This document shows positions 9,307-19,996 of a stretch of 64,000 bases of DNA, in pieces. The DNA lies in assembly GCF_002741015.1 (NCBI RefSeq), contig NZ_CP016616.1, positions 3,629,501 to 3,693,500 of the forward strand, read 5' to 3'. Under the pieces are notes generated by a model. It did no database searches and was not told the origin of the DNA. It saw only the letters and a program-made list of their open reading frames with translations. Numbering within the stretch: the first letter of the stretch is position 1; each line of letters begins with the position of its first letter. The translations under genes and the position numbers were made by a program. This DNA comes from Microvirga ossetica. Its GTDB lineage: Bacteria > Pseudomonadota > Alphaproteobacteria > Rhizobiales > Beijerinckiaceae.

Positions 9307-9467
9307 TTTCCCTCCCCCTTGCGGGGAGGGGTAGGGATGGGGGTCGCAAAGTCGAGCCTCTGGCTCTGGTGAGGGAAGCGCGACGTCGCTACAGTGCCGA
9401 CCTGTCGATCTCTCACCCGGTCGCACCACCCCCACCCTTCATCCCTCCCCGCAAGGGGGAGGGAAAA
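9307..9467. repeat. Palindromic intergenic repeat, family B, copy 1
   Basis: The left arm reads TTCCCTCCCCCTTGCGGGGA and the right arm CTCCCCGCAAGGGGGAGGGA. Each arm is a short hairpin, and the pair also forms a larger one. The sequence GGGTGGGGGT/ACCCCCACCC next to the arms is characteristic of this family. The element separates grpE from the TRIC-family gene. Confidence 0.9.
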
Positions 9468-9498
9468 TGGCGGTGCCGCCGGCCCATGCAGGCCAGAA

Positions 9499-10134
9499 GT
9501 GACCTTCCTTCAAAACATCCCCTTCGAATCCATCGGCGTTGCCGTCTTCGCCCTGTCCGGCGCGCTGATGGCGGCGCGCAAGGGCATGGACCCGTTCGGG
9601 TTCGCCCTTCTCGCCACGCTCACCGGGGTCGGCGGCGGCACTATCCGGGACCTTCTGATCGGCACACGGCCCGTTTTCTGGGTCGGGGACCCGACTGACG
9701 TGCTCGTCTGTCTGATCGTGGCGGAGCTCGTCTTCGCCCTCGGCCCCAGGAGGGTCGCCATGATCGAAGGCGGCCGCCGGGGGCGGCTTCTTCTCTGGGC
9801 CGATGCCTTAGGGTTGGCCCTCTTCGCCGTCACGGGCACCGGCAAGGCGCTCGCGGCAGGCGTTCCGCTTCTCTCCGCCGTCGCGCTCGGCACCACCACC
9901 GCCACCTTCGGCGGCATCATCCGCGATATTTTTGCCGGAACGACGCCCCTCGTGCTGCGTCAGGAGATCTACGTCACGGCCGCCGCCCTGGGCGCTGCCG
10001 TCATGGTCGCCCTCCTGGCGACCGGGCTCGATGCCTTCCTCTGCGCTGCCGCCGGCTTCGCGGCCGCCTTCACGCTGCGGGCGCTCGCCATCCTGCGCGG
10101 CTGGTCGCTGCCGGCCTTCCCGGCACGGGACTAG
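9499..10134 (+). CDS. TRIC-type cation channel / YadS (UPF0126) family membrane protein
   Basis: This 211-residue inner-membrane protein has about seven hydrophobic segments arranged as two similar halves. Each half carries the family glycine motif: GGGTIRD near residue 46 and GGIIRD near residue 136. Prokaryotic TRIC proteins form trimeric, K+-permeable channels, but the physiological role in bacteria is unclear. The GTG at 9499 is favoured because AGG lies at good spacing upstream and the protein then has normal family length; an upstream in-frame ATG would make the protein start inside the family B repeat. Confidence 0.85.
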   Translation: MTFLQNIPFESIGVAVFALSGALMAARKGMDPFGFALLATLTGVGGGTIRDLLIGTRPVFWVGDPTDVLVCLIVAELVFALGPRRVAMIEGGRRGRLLLWADALGLALFAVTGTGKALAAGVPLLSAVALGTTTATFGGIIRDIFAGTTPLVLRQEIYVTAAALGAAVMVALLATGLDAFLCAAAGFAAAFTLRALAILRGWSLPAFPARD

Positions 10135-10142
10135 GCAAGGGA

Positions 10143-11081
10143 TTAGGGACTGAGATCGATCCCATCGATGACGTTGCGGAAGCGTGGCAGGTTCCGGTCG
10201 CGCTGCTCGACCCGGGAGAGGCCCACCATGCGCACGTAGCGGTCGGGCTCGAAACGGATGGTCTGCATCACGATGATCGGCTGGCCCGATTCCACCTCGA
10301 CCGCCTTGGCGACGATCTCGTGCCAGTCCTGGCCCTTGAAGCGGAAGGATTCCGAGCGCTCGACCTTGATGTCCTTGAGGATCTGGTTCGAGTTCAGGGC
10401 CGCATGGGCGAATTGGCCGCGCCGTTCGGCCGGCGGGACCGGCACATTGAGCGAGGCCGCCACGATGAACATGGGCTGCTCCACGGCCTTGACGATGTCC
10501 TGCGGCCCATCGGTGAACAGGACCGAGTTGCCCGACATCACCCGCACCGGGCGGAAGCCGGCCATGTCGCCGAGCCGGAAGGGCAGGGCGGAGACCTGCT
10601 CCTCGATGGAGACGGGACCGCGCAACGCGATGCTTTTCAGGGCATCGCGCATCTGCGCTTCGCTGTAGCCGTCTCCCCCGCCGCGCACCTGCGCGATGAT
10701 GAGCGCGGTGACGCCCGAGTCCTTGACCGCCATCACCCATTTGCGGCCCGCCCCCGGCCCGGTCATGGTGCCGCCGATCAAGATTCCCGTCCGCGTGCCG
10801 ATCTTCAGGTTCTCGCGCGAGGTCTCGCTCATGCCCTGGCGCTTCAGGGCGTCCTTGGTCAGCCCGTTCACCAGCGGCTGATAGGCATCGGCGGGCATTT
10901 CCACGAAGTTGATGGCCGCGGCCTTCTCCGGGTTCTCGAAGCCGCTGAACCGCTTCGACACCGTCATCTCCTCCGGCGGCACGAGGCCGATCCGCGAGGC
11001 GGGCGGGAAAACCGGCTCGGCCGCGAAGCCAGCCTGCACCGACAGGACGAGGCCCAAGGCGGCGGCTGCAAAAGCTTTCAT
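10143..11081 (-). CDS. Conserved exported protein of unknown function
   Basis: I do not recognise this 312-residue protein. It starts with a clear Sec signal peptide (MKAFAAAALGLVLSVQAG, cut after GFA), so it is periplasmic or secreted. The mature part is alpha/beta-like, has no cysteines that would suggest metal binding and no second membrane segment. The start at 11081 is supported by a strong GGAGGGG ribosome-binding site; an ATG 21 bases upstream would put extra residues before the signal. It converges on the TRIC gene (8 bp between stops) and is divergent from nothing close, with alkB downstream-facing on the same strand behind it. Confidence 0.75.
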   Translation of the reverse strand: MKAFAAAALGLVLSVQAGFAAEPVFPPASRIGLVPPEEMTVSKRFSGFENPEKAAAINFVEMPADAYQPLVNGLTKDALKRQGMSETSRENLKIGTRTGILIGGTMTGPGAGRKWVMAVKDSGVTALIIAQVRGGGDGYSEAQMRDALKSIALRGPVSIEEQVSALPFRLGDMAGFRPVRVMSGNSVLFTDGPQDIVKAVEQPMFIVAASLNVPVPPAERRGQFAHAALNSNQILKDIKVERSESFRFKGQDWHEIVAKAVEVESGQPIIVMQTIRFEPDRYVRMVGLSRVEQRDRNLPRFRNVIDGIDLSP

Positions 11082-11111
11082 GGAGGCCCCTCCGAATTTC
11101 ATAGTATGAGG

Positions 11112-11732
11112 CTAGAGCGGCTTTCCCACCTTGCGCAAGGTGAGATTGAGGCGCCCGCCCTGCGGCAGCAGGTCCGAGCTTCCCGCGTTCAGCCGGTCGA
11201 TGCCATGATAGATCAGCCGTGCCGGCCCGCCGAACACGATCGCGTCACCGGAACGGAGCCTGATCGAGCGCGTCGGGTCCTTGCGCTCCACGCCGCCATA
11301 GCGGAAGAGCGCCGTGTCGCCGAGGGAGAGCGAAACGACGGGGGCCGCGAACTCCTCCTCGTCCTTGTCCTGGTGCAGCCCCATGCGGGCCGTGGGCTCG
11401 TAGAAATTGATCAGGCAGGCATCGGCCGGATGCGGATAGCCGCTCAGGTCCTCCCAGGCGCGCAGCACTTGGCTTGGCATGGCGGGCCAGGGCTCGCCGG
11501 TCTCGGGATGCGCCGGCTGGTAGCGATAACCCTCCACGTCCGACACCCAGCCGAGCCGCCCGCAATTGGTCATGCGCACGGAGAACGGTTTTCCGGTGCG
11601 CGGCATGCGCGGCGTGAAGAGCGGTGCCTGACGCGTGATCTCGCGCAGGCTCCGGAGCAGCTGCTCCTGCGCCGGACGGTCGAGGTAATCGGGATGGTAG
11701 GTGAGGCCGGGGGCGAGGGTGATGGGAGACAT
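11112..11732 (-). CDS. alkB: AlkB-type alpha-ketoglutarate-dependent DNA/RNA dioxygenase
   Basis: AlkB oxidatively demethylates 1-methyladenine and 3-methylcytosine using Fe(II), O2 and 2-oxoglutarate. The 206-residue product has the iron ligands H120-x-D122 in GLHQDKDE and H176 in IYHGIDR, and the 2-oxoglutarate-binding arginines in GGRLNLTLR (R194 and R200). Length and motif order match true AlkB. I chose the ATG at 11732; the frame remains open upstream only because it reads through a family C repeat. A second alkylation-repair gene, the AraC-Ogt fusion, lies 10 kb away, but there is no shared operon. Confidence 0.93.
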   Translation of the reverse strand: MSPITLAPGLTYHPDYLDRPAQEQLLRSLREITRQAPLFTPRMPRTGKPFSVRMTNCGRLGWVSDVEGYRYQPAHPETGEPWPAMPSQVLRAWEDLSGYPHPADACLINFYEPTARMGLHQDKDEEEFAAPVVSLSLGDTALFRYGGVERKDPTRSIRLRSGDAIVFGGPARLIYHGIDRLNAGSSDLLPQGGRLNLTLRKVGKPL

Positions 11733-11761
11733 GGGATTAATGTGGCGCCTGCCATCTCTCG

Positions 11762-11853
11762 ACGTCATCACCGGCCTCGTGCCGGTGATCTCGATTCGGA
11801 GACGCGCAACGCCCTTCAGCATTGGGATGGCCGGGACAAGCCCGGCCATGACG
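11762..11853. repeat. Palindromic intergenic repeat, family C, copy 1
   Basis: The element has two sub-hairpins: CACCGGCCTCGTGCCGGTG at one end and TGGCCGGGACAAGCCCGGCCA at the other. It is bounded by CGTCAT and ATGACG. It lies between gpmA and alkB. Related copies are at 22499 and 38193. Confidence 0.88.
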
Positions 11854-11882
11854 TATGAGGTGCGACAAGGCCGTAATGCCTC

Positions 11883-12503
11883 CTAACCCTCCAGCACCTT
11901 CTTGCTGGCGACGGTGGTGTCGTCGTTGAGGTCGTATACCAGCGGGATGCCGGTCGCGAGCTCGAGGCTCGGGATGGTCTCGGAGGTGAGGCCGTCGAGC
12001 ACCATCACGAGGGCGCGCAGCGAATTGCCGTGGGCGGCGACCAGCACGCGCTCGCCGCGCATCACTCGGGGCAGGATCTCGCGGATGTAGTAGGGCAGCA
12101 CGCGGGCGACGGTATCCTTCAAGCTTTCGCCGCCGGGAGGCGGCACGTCGTAGGAGCGGCGCCAGACATGGACCTGCTCCTCGCCCCAGCGGGCGCGGGC
12201 ATCGTCCTTGTTGAGACCCGACAGATCGCCGTAATCGCGCTCGTTCAAGGCCTGGTCCGCGATGGTCTTCAGACCCGGCTGGCCGATCTCTTCCAGGATC
12301 AGCTTGCAGGTGCGTTGGGCCCGCCCGAGGTCGGAGGTGAAGGCGACATCGAACTGCACGCCCATTTCCTTCAGGCGACGGCCGGCATTGCGTGCCTCCT
12401 CGATGCCGAGATCGGTGAGCCCCGGATCCTTCCAGCCGGTGAACAGGTTCTTCAGGTTCCATTCGCTCTGGCCGTGGCGGGCAAGCACAAGAAGGCGGTT
12501 CAT
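11883..12503 (-). CDS. gpmA: 2,3-bisphosphoglycerate-dependent phosphoglycerate mutase
   Basis: GpmA interconverts 3- and 2-phosphoglycerate in glycolysis and gluconeogenesis. The 206-residue protein has the phosphohistidine motif [10 protein letters not shown] with His10, Glu88 in LNERDYG and the second catalytic His158 in [10 protein letters not shown]. It is the short alphaproteobacterial form, lacking about 25-40 residues compared with the 250-residue enterobacterial enzyme. dapB lies upstream on the same strand, separated by a family B repeat, a gene order seen in other Rhizobiales. Confidence 0.96.
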   Translation of the reverse strand: MNRLLVLARHGQSEWNLKNLFTGWKDPGLTDLGIEEARNAGRRLKEMGVQFDVAFTSDLGRAQRTCKLILEEIGQPGLKTIADQALNERDYGDLSGLNKDDARARWGEEQVHVWRRSYDVPPPGGESLKDTVARVLPYYIREILPRVMRGERVLVAAHGNSLRALVMVLDGLTSETIPSLELATGIPLVYDLNDDTTVASKKVLEG

Positions 12504-12524
12504 GTCTCAGCGTCTCCGTTTCGC

Positions 12525-12683
12525 TTCCCTCCCCCTTGCGGGGAGGGGTAGGGGTGGGGGTGGTTCGACCAGGTAAGCGAGGTTGAGAGTCAGGGGCTGT
12601 ATTGACTGATGGTTTCAATTACTAGCCGCAGCGTTCCGACTTTCCGACCCCCACCCTCCATCCCTCCCCGCAAGGGGAGGGAA
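12525..12683. repeat. Palindromic intergenic repeat, family B, copy 2
   Basis: The left arm is CTTCCCTCCCCCTTGCGGGG and the right arm is CCCTCCCCGCAAGGGGAGGG. It fills nearly the whole gap between dapB and gpmA and reaches within 10 bp of the dapB stop codon, where its hairpin could act as a transcript 3'-end stabiliser. Confidence 0.9.
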
Positions 12684-12690
12684 GAAAAAG

Positions 12691-13506
12691 TCAGAGCCGG
12701 TCGAGGCCGAGAACATCGGCCATGGTGTAATAGCCGGGCTTCTTGTCGAAGCCCCAGAGGGCGGCCTTGACTGCGCCGCGGGCGAAGATGCTCCGGTCCT
12801 CGGCGCGATGCGCCAGTTCCAGGCGCTCGCCGGCGCCCGCAAAAATCACCGAATGCTCGCCGACCACGGTGCCGCCGCGAAGCGTCGCAAAGCCGATATC
12901 GCCGGGATTGCGCGCGCCGGTATGCCCGTCGCGGCTGCGCACGGAGCGGTCCTTCAGAGAGATCTTGCGGCCTTCCGCCGCCGCCTCGCCGAGGAGGAGC
13001 GCAGTGCCGGATGGCGCATCCACCTTCATGCGGTGGTGCATCTCGAGGATCTCGATGTCGAAGTCTTCTCCGAGGGTCGCCGCTACCTTGCGCACGAGGC
13101 CCGCGAGCAGGTTGACGCCGAGCGACATGTTGCCGGACTGGACGATGCGCGCATGGCGCGCGGCCGCCTCCAGCTTGGTGAAATCGGCCTCCTGCAGGCC
13201 GGTGGTGCCGATCACGTGGACGATGCGGGCCTGGGCGGCAAGCGCCGCGAAGGCCGTGGTGGCGGCAGGCGCCGTGAAGTCGAGCACCCCGTCGGCCTGG
13301 GCGAAGACGGGCAGCGGATCGTCGGTCACGTCCACGTCGAGCAGGCCGGTTCCGGCGAGCAGCCCGGCATCGTGACCGAGCGCGGAGGAGCCCTCCCGCT
13401 CGATGGCGCCGACGAGGGTGCAGCCCTCGGTCTCGGCCACGGCTTTGATGAGCATGCGCCCCATGCGTCCGGCTGCCCCCACCACGACGAGTCGCATCTC
13501 GCTCAT
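12691..13506 (-). CDS. dapB: 4-hydroxy-tetrahydrodipicolinate reductase
   Basis: DapB reduces 4-hydroxy-tetrahydrodipicolinate in the diaminopimelate branch that supplies lysine and peptidoglycan. The 271-residue product has the NAD(P)-binding motif [11 protein letters not shown] (residues 7-17) and the catalytic/substrate motif [15 protein letters not shown], with His157, His158 and Lys161. Length is standard. The ATG at 13506 matches the family N-terminus. Confidence 0.97.
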   Translation of the reverse strand: MSEMRLVVVGAAGRMGRMLIKAVAETEGCTLVGAIEREGSSALGHDAGLLAGTGLLDVDVTDDPLPVFAQADGVLDFTAPAATTAFAALAAQARIVHVIGTTGLQEADFTKLEAAARHARIVQSGNMSLGVNLLAGLVRKVAATLGEDFDIEILEMHHRMKVDAPSGTALLLGEAAAEGRKISLKDRSVRSRDGHTGARNPGDIGFATLRGGTVVGEHSVIFAGAGERLELAHRAEDRSIFARGAVKAALWGFDKKPGYYTMADVLGLDRL

Positions 13507-13580
13507 GCCGCTCTCCTGTTGTTACGGGGTCAGGGTATAGCGGCTCGAGGTGCCGCTGAGAAGCGCGGAGGCCGCCTTAA

Positions 13581-13714
13581 CCCTCCCCCCTTTGCGGGGG
13601 AGGGTGGCGAACGAAGTGAGCCGGGAGAGGGGGCGTTCGACGATTGAGCGCGGCCCTCTCCCGACCCTCGCTGACGCGAGGGCCACCCTCTCCCGCAGAG
13701 GGGAGAGGGGAAGG
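13581..13714. repeat. Palindromic intergenic repeat, family B-like variant
   Basis: CCCTCCCCCCTTTGCGGGGG is followed by GAGAGGG/CCCTCTC arms around a small hairpin CCCTCGCTGACGCGAGGG, and the element ends CCCGCAGAGGGGAGAGGGG. It is a longer, diverged relative of family B in the gap between the first DUF1330 gene and dapB. Confidence 0.8.
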
Positions 13715-13721
13715 GCGCACG

Positions 13722-14024
13722 TCAACCCGGCTGCGGCCCTTCATAGCCTTCGATGATGATGATGTCGGCGACCGCGTGGCCGTCGCGCTCGGCCTTCGCG
13801 GCCTGGTACTCGGGCGAGTCCCAGCATTCCAAGGCCGCCTGATAGGACGGAAACTCGATCACCACGTTGCGGGCGCGTGCGCCGCCTTCGGCCACGCGAT
13901 ACGTGCCGCCGCGCACCAGGAAGCGGGCGCCGTATTTGGCGAAGGGGACGGCATTGGCCTTCACGTAATTCTGATAGGCGTCGGGGTTCGAGACGTCGAC
14001 GCGGCCGATCCAATAGCCCTTCAT
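13722..14024 (-). CDS. DUF1330 family protein (paralogue 1)
   Basis: This 100-residue cytoplasmic protein belongs to the dimeric alpha/beta-barrel (ferredoxin-like) DUF1330 family. It shows GYWIGRVDVSNPDAYQNY at the N-terminus, then RFLVRGGTYRVAEG, NVVIEFPSYQAAL and SPEYQAAKAERDG. The biochemical function of the family is unknown. It lies 3 bp downstream of a second DUF1330 gene on the same strand, so the two are one transcription unit and look like an ancient tandem duplication. Confidence 0.88.
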   Translation of the reverse strand: MKGYWIGRVDVSNPDAYQNYVKANAVPFAKYGARFLVRGGTYRVAEGGARARNVVIEFPSYQAALECWDSPEYQAAKAERDGHAVADIIIIEGYEGPQPG

Positions 14025-14027
14025 CGC

Positions 14028-14315
14028 TTACGCTCCTTCCACCAGCACGAATTCGGCGACGCAGGCGCCCTCGCGCTTGGCCTTGGCGGCCTGATATTCC
14101 GGCGAGTTATAATAGGTGCGGGCCTGCTCGACGGAGTCGAACTCGATCACCACGTTGCGCGGGCGCGCCTCGCCTTCGAGCGCCTCGTAGGCTCCGCCGC
14201 GTACCAGCGGCCGGCCGCCATACTGGCGGATCGCCTCCGTCGCGCCCTTGGCGTATTCCGCGTAAGCCTCGGGATTGGTGACGGTGACGCGGGCAATGAC
14301 ATAGCCTTTGGGCAT
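14028..14315 (-). CDS. DUF1330 family protein (paralogue 2)
   Basis: This 95-residue protein has the same DUF1330 layout as its neighbour: GYVIARVTVTNPEAY, RPLVRGGAYEALEG, NVVIEFDSVEQA and SPEYQAAKAKREG. The two share the fold core but differ at roughly half of the positions by eye, so the duplication is not recent. It is the upstream cistron of the pair and is preceded by a family B repeat. Function is unknown. Confidence 0.88.
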   Translation of the reverse strand: MPKGYVIARVTVTNPEAYAEYAKGATEAIRQYGGRPLVRGGAYEALEGEARPRNVVIEFDSVEQARTYYNSPEYQAAKAKREGACVAEFVLVEGA

Positions 14316-14345
14316 GGAGCGCTCCTCTTATGTCGTGGAAGGAAA

Positions 14346-14456
14346 CCCTCCTCCCCCTTGTGGGGAGGAGTTGGAGGTGGGGGTGTGGGCGATAGCCTAT
14401 GAACGTCTGGCGCTGGCACCCCCACCCTGGCCCTCCCCACAAGGGGGAGGGGAAAA
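14346..14456. repeat. Palindromic intergenic repeat, family B, copy 3
   Basis: Left arm CCTCCTCCCCCTTGTGGGGA with GGTGGGGGTG; right arm CACCCCCACC with CCCTCCCCACAAGGGGGAGG. It lies between pyrF and the DUF1330 pair, all transcribed leftward, and could separate the two units. Confidence 0.9.
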
Positions 14457-14475
14457 CGCCGTGTTGACTTTAGGT

Positions 14476-15213
14476 TTACGATGCTTGAGCGATCTCGCGC
14501 ACGATGGCTTCCACCGCCGCCCTGGGATCGGCGGCCTTCACGATGGGCCGGGCCACCACGAGATGGTTGGCGCCGAGACGGATGCCTTCCGCTGGTGTGA
14601 CGATGCGCTTCTGGTCGCCGGCATCCGCTCCCGCCGGGCGGATGCCGGGGGTGACGATCAGGCGGTCCGGCCCGAGGATGGCGCGCACGCGCTCCGCTTC
14701 CGTCGCGGCGCAGACGATGCCGTCGATGCCGAGGTCGCGCGCCTGTCCGGCTCGGCGGGCGACGAGCTCTGCCGCCGGAACCGGTACATAGCCCGCCTCG
14801 ACGAGGTCGTTGTCGTCATAGGACGTGAGCACCGTCACCGCGAGGATCTTCAGGTTCGTGCCTGCTTTTCCGGCGACGGCTGCGCGCATAGTCTGGGGAT
14901 AGGCGTGGACGGTGAGGAAGGTTGCGCCGAGCCTCGCCACCGAGCGCACGCCCGCCTCGACGGTATTGCCGATATCGTGGAGCTTGAGGTCGAGGAAGAC
15001 CTTCTTGCCCTGGCCGATCAGTTCGCGGGCGAATCCGAAGCCGCCGGCATAGGCCAGTTGGTAGCCGATCTTGTAGAAGGTGCCGGCATCGCCGATGCGG
15101 GTGACGACGGAACGCGCTTCCTCCACGGAGGGAACGTCGAGGCCGATGATGAGCTTGTCGCGAATGTCTCCGGTCGGGACGGGATTCGTCGGGAGAGACA
15201 TCGCAGCGCTCAT
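14476..15213 (-). CDS. pyrF: Orotidine 5'-phosphate decarboxylase
   Basis: PyrF converts OMP to UMP, the last step of de novo pyrimidine synthesis. The 245-residue TIM-barrel enzyme has the substrate motif LIIGLDVPS, the catalytic [10 protein letters not shown] (Lys77 and Asp80) and the phosphate-binding VTPGIRPAG. The ATG at 15213 overlaps the stop codon of the upstream methyltransferase gene (ATGA), which supports that start and translational coupling; an ATG at 15201 is an alternative. Confidence 0.96.
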   Translation of the reverse strand: MSAAMSLPTNPVPTGDIRDKLIIGLDVPSVEEARSVVTRIGDAGTFYKIGYQLAYAGGFGFARELIGQGKKVFLDLKLHDIGNTVEAGVRSVARLGATFLTVHAYPQTMRAAVAGKAGTNLKILAVTVLTSYDDNDLVEAGYVPVPAAELVARRAGQARDLGIDGIVCAATEAERVRAILGPDRLIVTPGIRPAGADAGDQKRIVTPAEGIRLGANHLVVARPIVKAADPRAAVEAIVREIAQAS

Positions 15214-15833
15214 GGATGATTGACCTTGTTGTAGACCCACACGCGGGCCGGGGGCAGGTTGCGCCAGATCCGGTTGGAGGCCCGAGCCTTATAGCTCTTG
15301 GAGCGCGCCGGGATCGGGGGCACCACCGCATAGGTGAACTGGATGAAGGGCGCGCCCGGATGCATCAGCTCCTGCGCCATCTCCAGAAGGTCGAGGCGCT
15401 GGTCCATGGGCTTGGTGAAGAGCGGCAGGCTCGATACGGTGGCCGCGGCCGGTTCCTGGAGGATGCCCGAGAGCGTCTCCTTGAGATCGTAGGCATCGCC
15501 CTGGACGATGGTCGCCTTCGGGAAGCGGCGCTTCAGGAGCTGGCAGAATTCGGGATTGTATTCGATCAGGACGAGCCGGTCCTGCGCCACGCCGCGCCGG
15601 ATCAGGGCATCGGTGACAGGTCCCGTGCCGGGGCCAAGCTCGATGACGGGGCCCGGGATGCGCGGATCCACGAAGGATGCCATGGTCCGCGCCAGGATCT
15701 TGCCGGAGGGCGTGACCGCGCCCATGACAAGCGGCCGCTCGAGCCAGGACCTCAGGAAACGGGCTTCGTCGGCGAAGCGATCCTTCTTGAGGGGAAGTTT
15801 CCGGGCGGTTGGCCGTTGAAACGACTGATGCAC
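15210..15833 (-). CDS. Class I SAM-dependent methyltransferase, probably PmtA-type phospholipid N-methyltransferase
   Basis: This 207-residue protein has a Rossmann methyltransferase core with motif [10 protein letters not shown] (residues 63-71) and a preceding [19 protein letters not shown] segment. That segment resembles rhizobial PmtA, which methylates phosphatidylethanolamine toward phosphatidylcholine. KsgA-like rRNA methylases share parts of this layout, so the assignment is probable, not certain. The C-terminus is basic and aromatic ([17 protein letters not shown]), suitable for membrane-surface contact. Its stop overlaps the pyrF start. Confidence 0.7.
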   Translation of the reverse strand: MHQSFQRPTARKLPLKKDRFADEARFLRSWLERPLVMGAVTPSGKILARTMASFVDPRIPGPVIELGPGTGPVTDALIRRGVAQDRLVLIEYNPEFCQLLKRRFPKATIVQGDAYDLKETLSGILQEPAAATVSSLPLFTKPMDQRLDLLEMAQELMHPGAPFIQFTYAVVPPIPARSKSYKARASNRIWRNLPPARVWVYNKVNHP

Positions 15834-15898
15834 TGAGGAGGCCCCTTGCGCGGCGGATCACATTGGCTGTTTAGAACCCAAAGAAAACGACCGTCAAG

Positions 15899-17047
15899 TT
15901 AAGTTGATCCACCGAGCCCGTCGATAAACTCCCGGAAACGCGAGAAGAAGCCGGAACTTTCCGGGTGATTCTCCTTCGAGCACTCCTGGTCGAACTCCGT
16001 CAGGAGCTCGCGCTGGCGCTTGGTGAGCTTCTGCGGGGTTTCCACAACAACCTGGATGTAGAGGTCGCCCACGTCCCTGGAACGCAGCACCGGCATGCCC
16101 TTGCCCCTGAGGCGGAACTGCTTGCCGGTCTGGGTGCCCTCGGGCACCTTCACGAGGGCGTCGGTGCCGCTGAGCGTCGGAACACTGAACTCGCCCCCCA
16201 GCGCCGCCGTGACCATGGAGATCGGCACGCGGCAGAACAGGTCCGCCCCGTCGCGCTGGAAGAAGGGGTGGGCCTTGATCGACAGGAAGATGTAGAGATC
16301 GCCCGCGGGTCCGCCGCGCAGGCCGGCCTCGCCTTCGCCGGCGAGCCGGATGCGCGTGCCGTCCTCGACGCCTGCCGGGATGTTGACGGACAGCGTGCGC
16401 TCGCGGGTGACCCGGCCGGCGCCGCCGCAGGAGCCGCACGGATCGTCGATCACCTCGCCGCGCCCATGGCAGTTCGGGCAGGTGCGTTCGATGGAGAAGA
16501 ACCCTTGCGTCGCCCGCACGCGCCCGGCGCCGCCGCAGGTGGGGCAGGCCTTGGGCTTCGAGCCCGGCTTCGCGCCGGAACCGGAGCACGCCTCACAGGT
16601 GATGGAGGTCGGGATCTTGAGTTCGGCGGTCTTGCCGTGGAAGGCCTCGTCGAGGGAGATCTCGAGGTTGTAGCGCATGTCGGCGCCGCGCTCGCGCCCG
16701 CCGGTGCTCCGACCGCGCCCGCCGCGTCCGGTGGCATCGCCGAAGAAATTCTCGAAGATGTCCGACATGAAGTCGGAGAAGTCGCCGCCGAAGCCCGGCC
16801 CTGCACCGCCCGGTCCGCCATTGGCGAAGGCCGCATGGCCGAAGCGGTCATAGGCCGCGCGCTTCTGGCCGTCGGAGAGGGTCTGGTAGGCTTCGTTGAG
16901 TTCCTTGAACTTGACCTCCGCCTCGTGATCGCCCGGGTTGCGGTCCGGATGATATTGCATCGCGAGCTTGCGGAAGGCGGATTTCATCTCCGCATCGGTC
17001 GCGGTCTTCGAGACGCCGAGAACCTCGTAGTAATCGCGCTTCGACAT
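15899..17047 (-). CDS. dnaJ: Chaperone DnaJ (Hsp40)
   Basis: DnaJ delivers substrates to DnaK and stimulates its ATPase. The 382-residue type I J-protein shows the J-domain with HPD at 33-35, a Gly/Phe-rich linker (about 75-120), and four CxxCxGxG zinc repeats ([32 protein letters not shown]) between about 150 and 225. The C-terminal peptide-binding domains follow. It is downstream of dnaK, with a small OmdA-like gene and a hairpin between them. Confidence 0.97.
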   Translation of the reverse strand: MSKRDYYEVLGVSKTATDAEMKSAFRKLAMQYHPDRNPGDHEAEVKFKELNEAYQTLSDGQKRAAYDRFGHAAFANGGPGGAGPGFGGDFSDFMSDIFENFFGDATGRGGRGRSTGGRERGADMRYNLEISLDEAFHGKTAELKIPTSITCEACSGSGAKPGSKPKACPTCGGAGRVRATQGFFSIERTCPNCHGRGEVIDDPCGSCGGAGRVTRERTLSVNIPAGVEDGTRIRLAGEGEAGLRGGPAGDLYIFLSIKAHPFFQRDGADLFCRVPISMVTAALGGEFSVPTLSGTDALVKVPEGTQTGKQFRLRGKGMPVLRSRDVGDLYIQVVVETPQKLTKRQRELLTEFDQECSKENHPESSGFFSRFREFIDGLGGST

Positions 17048-17048
17048 A

Positions 17049-17264
17049 TCAGGCGCCCCTCGGAGCGGTTAGCCGCTCCATCATGCCGCCGATCCGTTTC
17101 GATCGCGTCTCTCGCCTCTTCGCCTCCTCGATCCAGCGCAGACACTCATGCTGGTGAGAAGGGAGCAGCTTGTCGAAGACGCGGCGGGCCTCGGCATCTT
17201 TAGCCAAAGCATCGCGGATATCGGGCGGTACGTCCATCATTGTTGGTGCCAGCCTTTCGGCCAT
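17049..17264 (-). CDS. Small YdeI/OmdA-like (bacteriocin-protection family) protein
   Basis: The 71-residue product carries the conserved C-terminal motif of the YdeI/OmdA family: [22 protein letters not shown], then [28 protein letters not shown]. Family names refer to bacteriocin protection and OmpD association, but no molecular activity is established. Full-length relatives are usually 140-200 residues, so this is a C-terminal module alone. Its stop is 1 bp from the dnaJ start, placing it inside the dnaK-dnaJ unit. The start is uncertain: ATGs at 17264, 17240 and 17237 all lack a strong ribosome-binding site. Confidence 0.75.
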   Translation of the reverse strand: MAERLAPTMMDVPPDIRDALAKDAEARRVFDKLLPSHQHECLRWIEEAKRRETRSKRIGGMMERLTAPRGA

Positions 17265-17274
17265 TCATGAAAAC

Positions 17275-17300
17275 GGCACCCGGGCATCAAACCGGGTGCC
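17275..17300 (-). terminator. Hairpin downstream of dnaK (attenuator or partial terminator)
   Basis: GGCACCCGG and CCGGGTGCC form a 9-bp stem with an 8-base loop, 28 bp after the dnaK stop. In the leftward direction it is followed by GTTTTC, a weak U-run, so it may reduce read-through into the OmdA-like gene and dnaJ rather than stop it. Confidence 0.55.
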
Positions 17301-17327
17301 GAATTCCTCAAAGAGCGGTCATGCGGT

Positions 17328-19247
<1,920 letters not shown>

Positions 19248-19373
19248 GGCGGGATCCCTCACTTTCAAGCAGACCGCCGGGCCCTAAAAGCAGCCCGGCC
19301 CATGGCTTACTGGATGTTGCTGACAAAAATGCCGGGACCGCCTCAAACCGAGCCATGCCCCGTGCTGGCGCTG

Positions 19374-19402
19374 ATATAAGAAGGGGTTTTGAGGGGTGCA
19401 AG
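19374..19402 (-). promoter_or_regulatory. Candidate heat-shock (RpoH, sigma-32) promoter of dnaK
   Basis: Read leftward, the sequence is CTTGCAC then 11 bases then CCCTTCTTATAT, close to the CTTG...CCCCATnT pattern of alphaproteobacterial RpoH promoters. The 316-base gap 19248-19563 holds this site and no gene that I can see. The predicted 5' untranslated region of dnaK is about 120 bases. Confidence 0.45.
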
Positions 19403-19563
19403 ACGAACGTGAGGGCTAGATTGGGGCAATTCGTCCGATCGGGCATATGTTGCACTTCTGCCATGGAGGCGGTTTCCCAGCTTGGCCGCTGAAACTTTTC
19501 GTCCGCGGGGCCGTCCTCTCTGGCGGCGCTGCGCTCGATGCAGCCCCGGCAAAAGGGAAGGTC

Positions 19564-19992
19564 ATGGAACCCCCACAGGAGAAATATTCCCTCAAGGGCG
19601 GCTGCCAATGCGGCCAGGTGCGCTACGAGCTCGCAGCCCCTCCTCACGCAATCTATGTCTGCCATTGCCGGGAGTGCCAGAAGCAGTCGGCCTCGGCCTT
19701 CGGGATCTCCGCGATGGCCCGAAGCGCCGATGTCCGGCTCGTCTCGGGCCGGCTCGAGCATTGGACCCGCATGACCGATTCCGGAGGGACTCTCGCCTGC
19801 TTCTTCTGCCCGGCCTGCGGATCGCGCGTCTGGCACGGGGACAGGGACCGGGAGGACGAGGTCAGCGTCAAGGGCGGCTCCCTCGACGAACCGGTCGACC
19901 TGACGGGCGCGATCCATATCTGGACCTCCCGCAAGCTCACCGGCGTGATCATCCCGGAGAGCGCCCGTCAATATCCGGAAGAGCCGGATTAG
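19564..19992 (+). CDS. GFA family (CENP-V/GFA zinc domain) protein
   Basis: This 142-residue protein has the zinc-binding pattern of glutathione-dependent formaldehyde-activating-like proteins: GGCQCGQVRYE (Cys14, Cys16), VCHCRECQKQ (Cys33, Cys35, Cys38), and CPACGSRVWHG near residue 82. Known GFA enzymes bind glutathione, but most paralogues have no assigned substrate. The ATG at 19564 is backed by GGGAAGG just upstream; the frame is open further but without a family match. It is monocistronic and converges with the ankyrin gene. Confidence 0.85.
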   Translation: MEPPQEKYSLKGGCQCGQVRYELAAPPHAIYVCHCRECQKQSASAFGISAMARSADVRLVSGRLEHWTRMTDSGGTLACFFCPACGSRVWHGDRDREDEVSVKGGSLDEPVDLTGAIHIWTSRKLTGVIIPESARQYPEEPD

Positions 19993-19996
19993 CGTC

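Noticed and set aside
9307..14456. Possible CRISPR or phage repeats from the recurrent short hairpins
   Set aside because: The repeats are palindromic, irregularly spaced, not arrayed with spacers, and no cas or phage genes are present.
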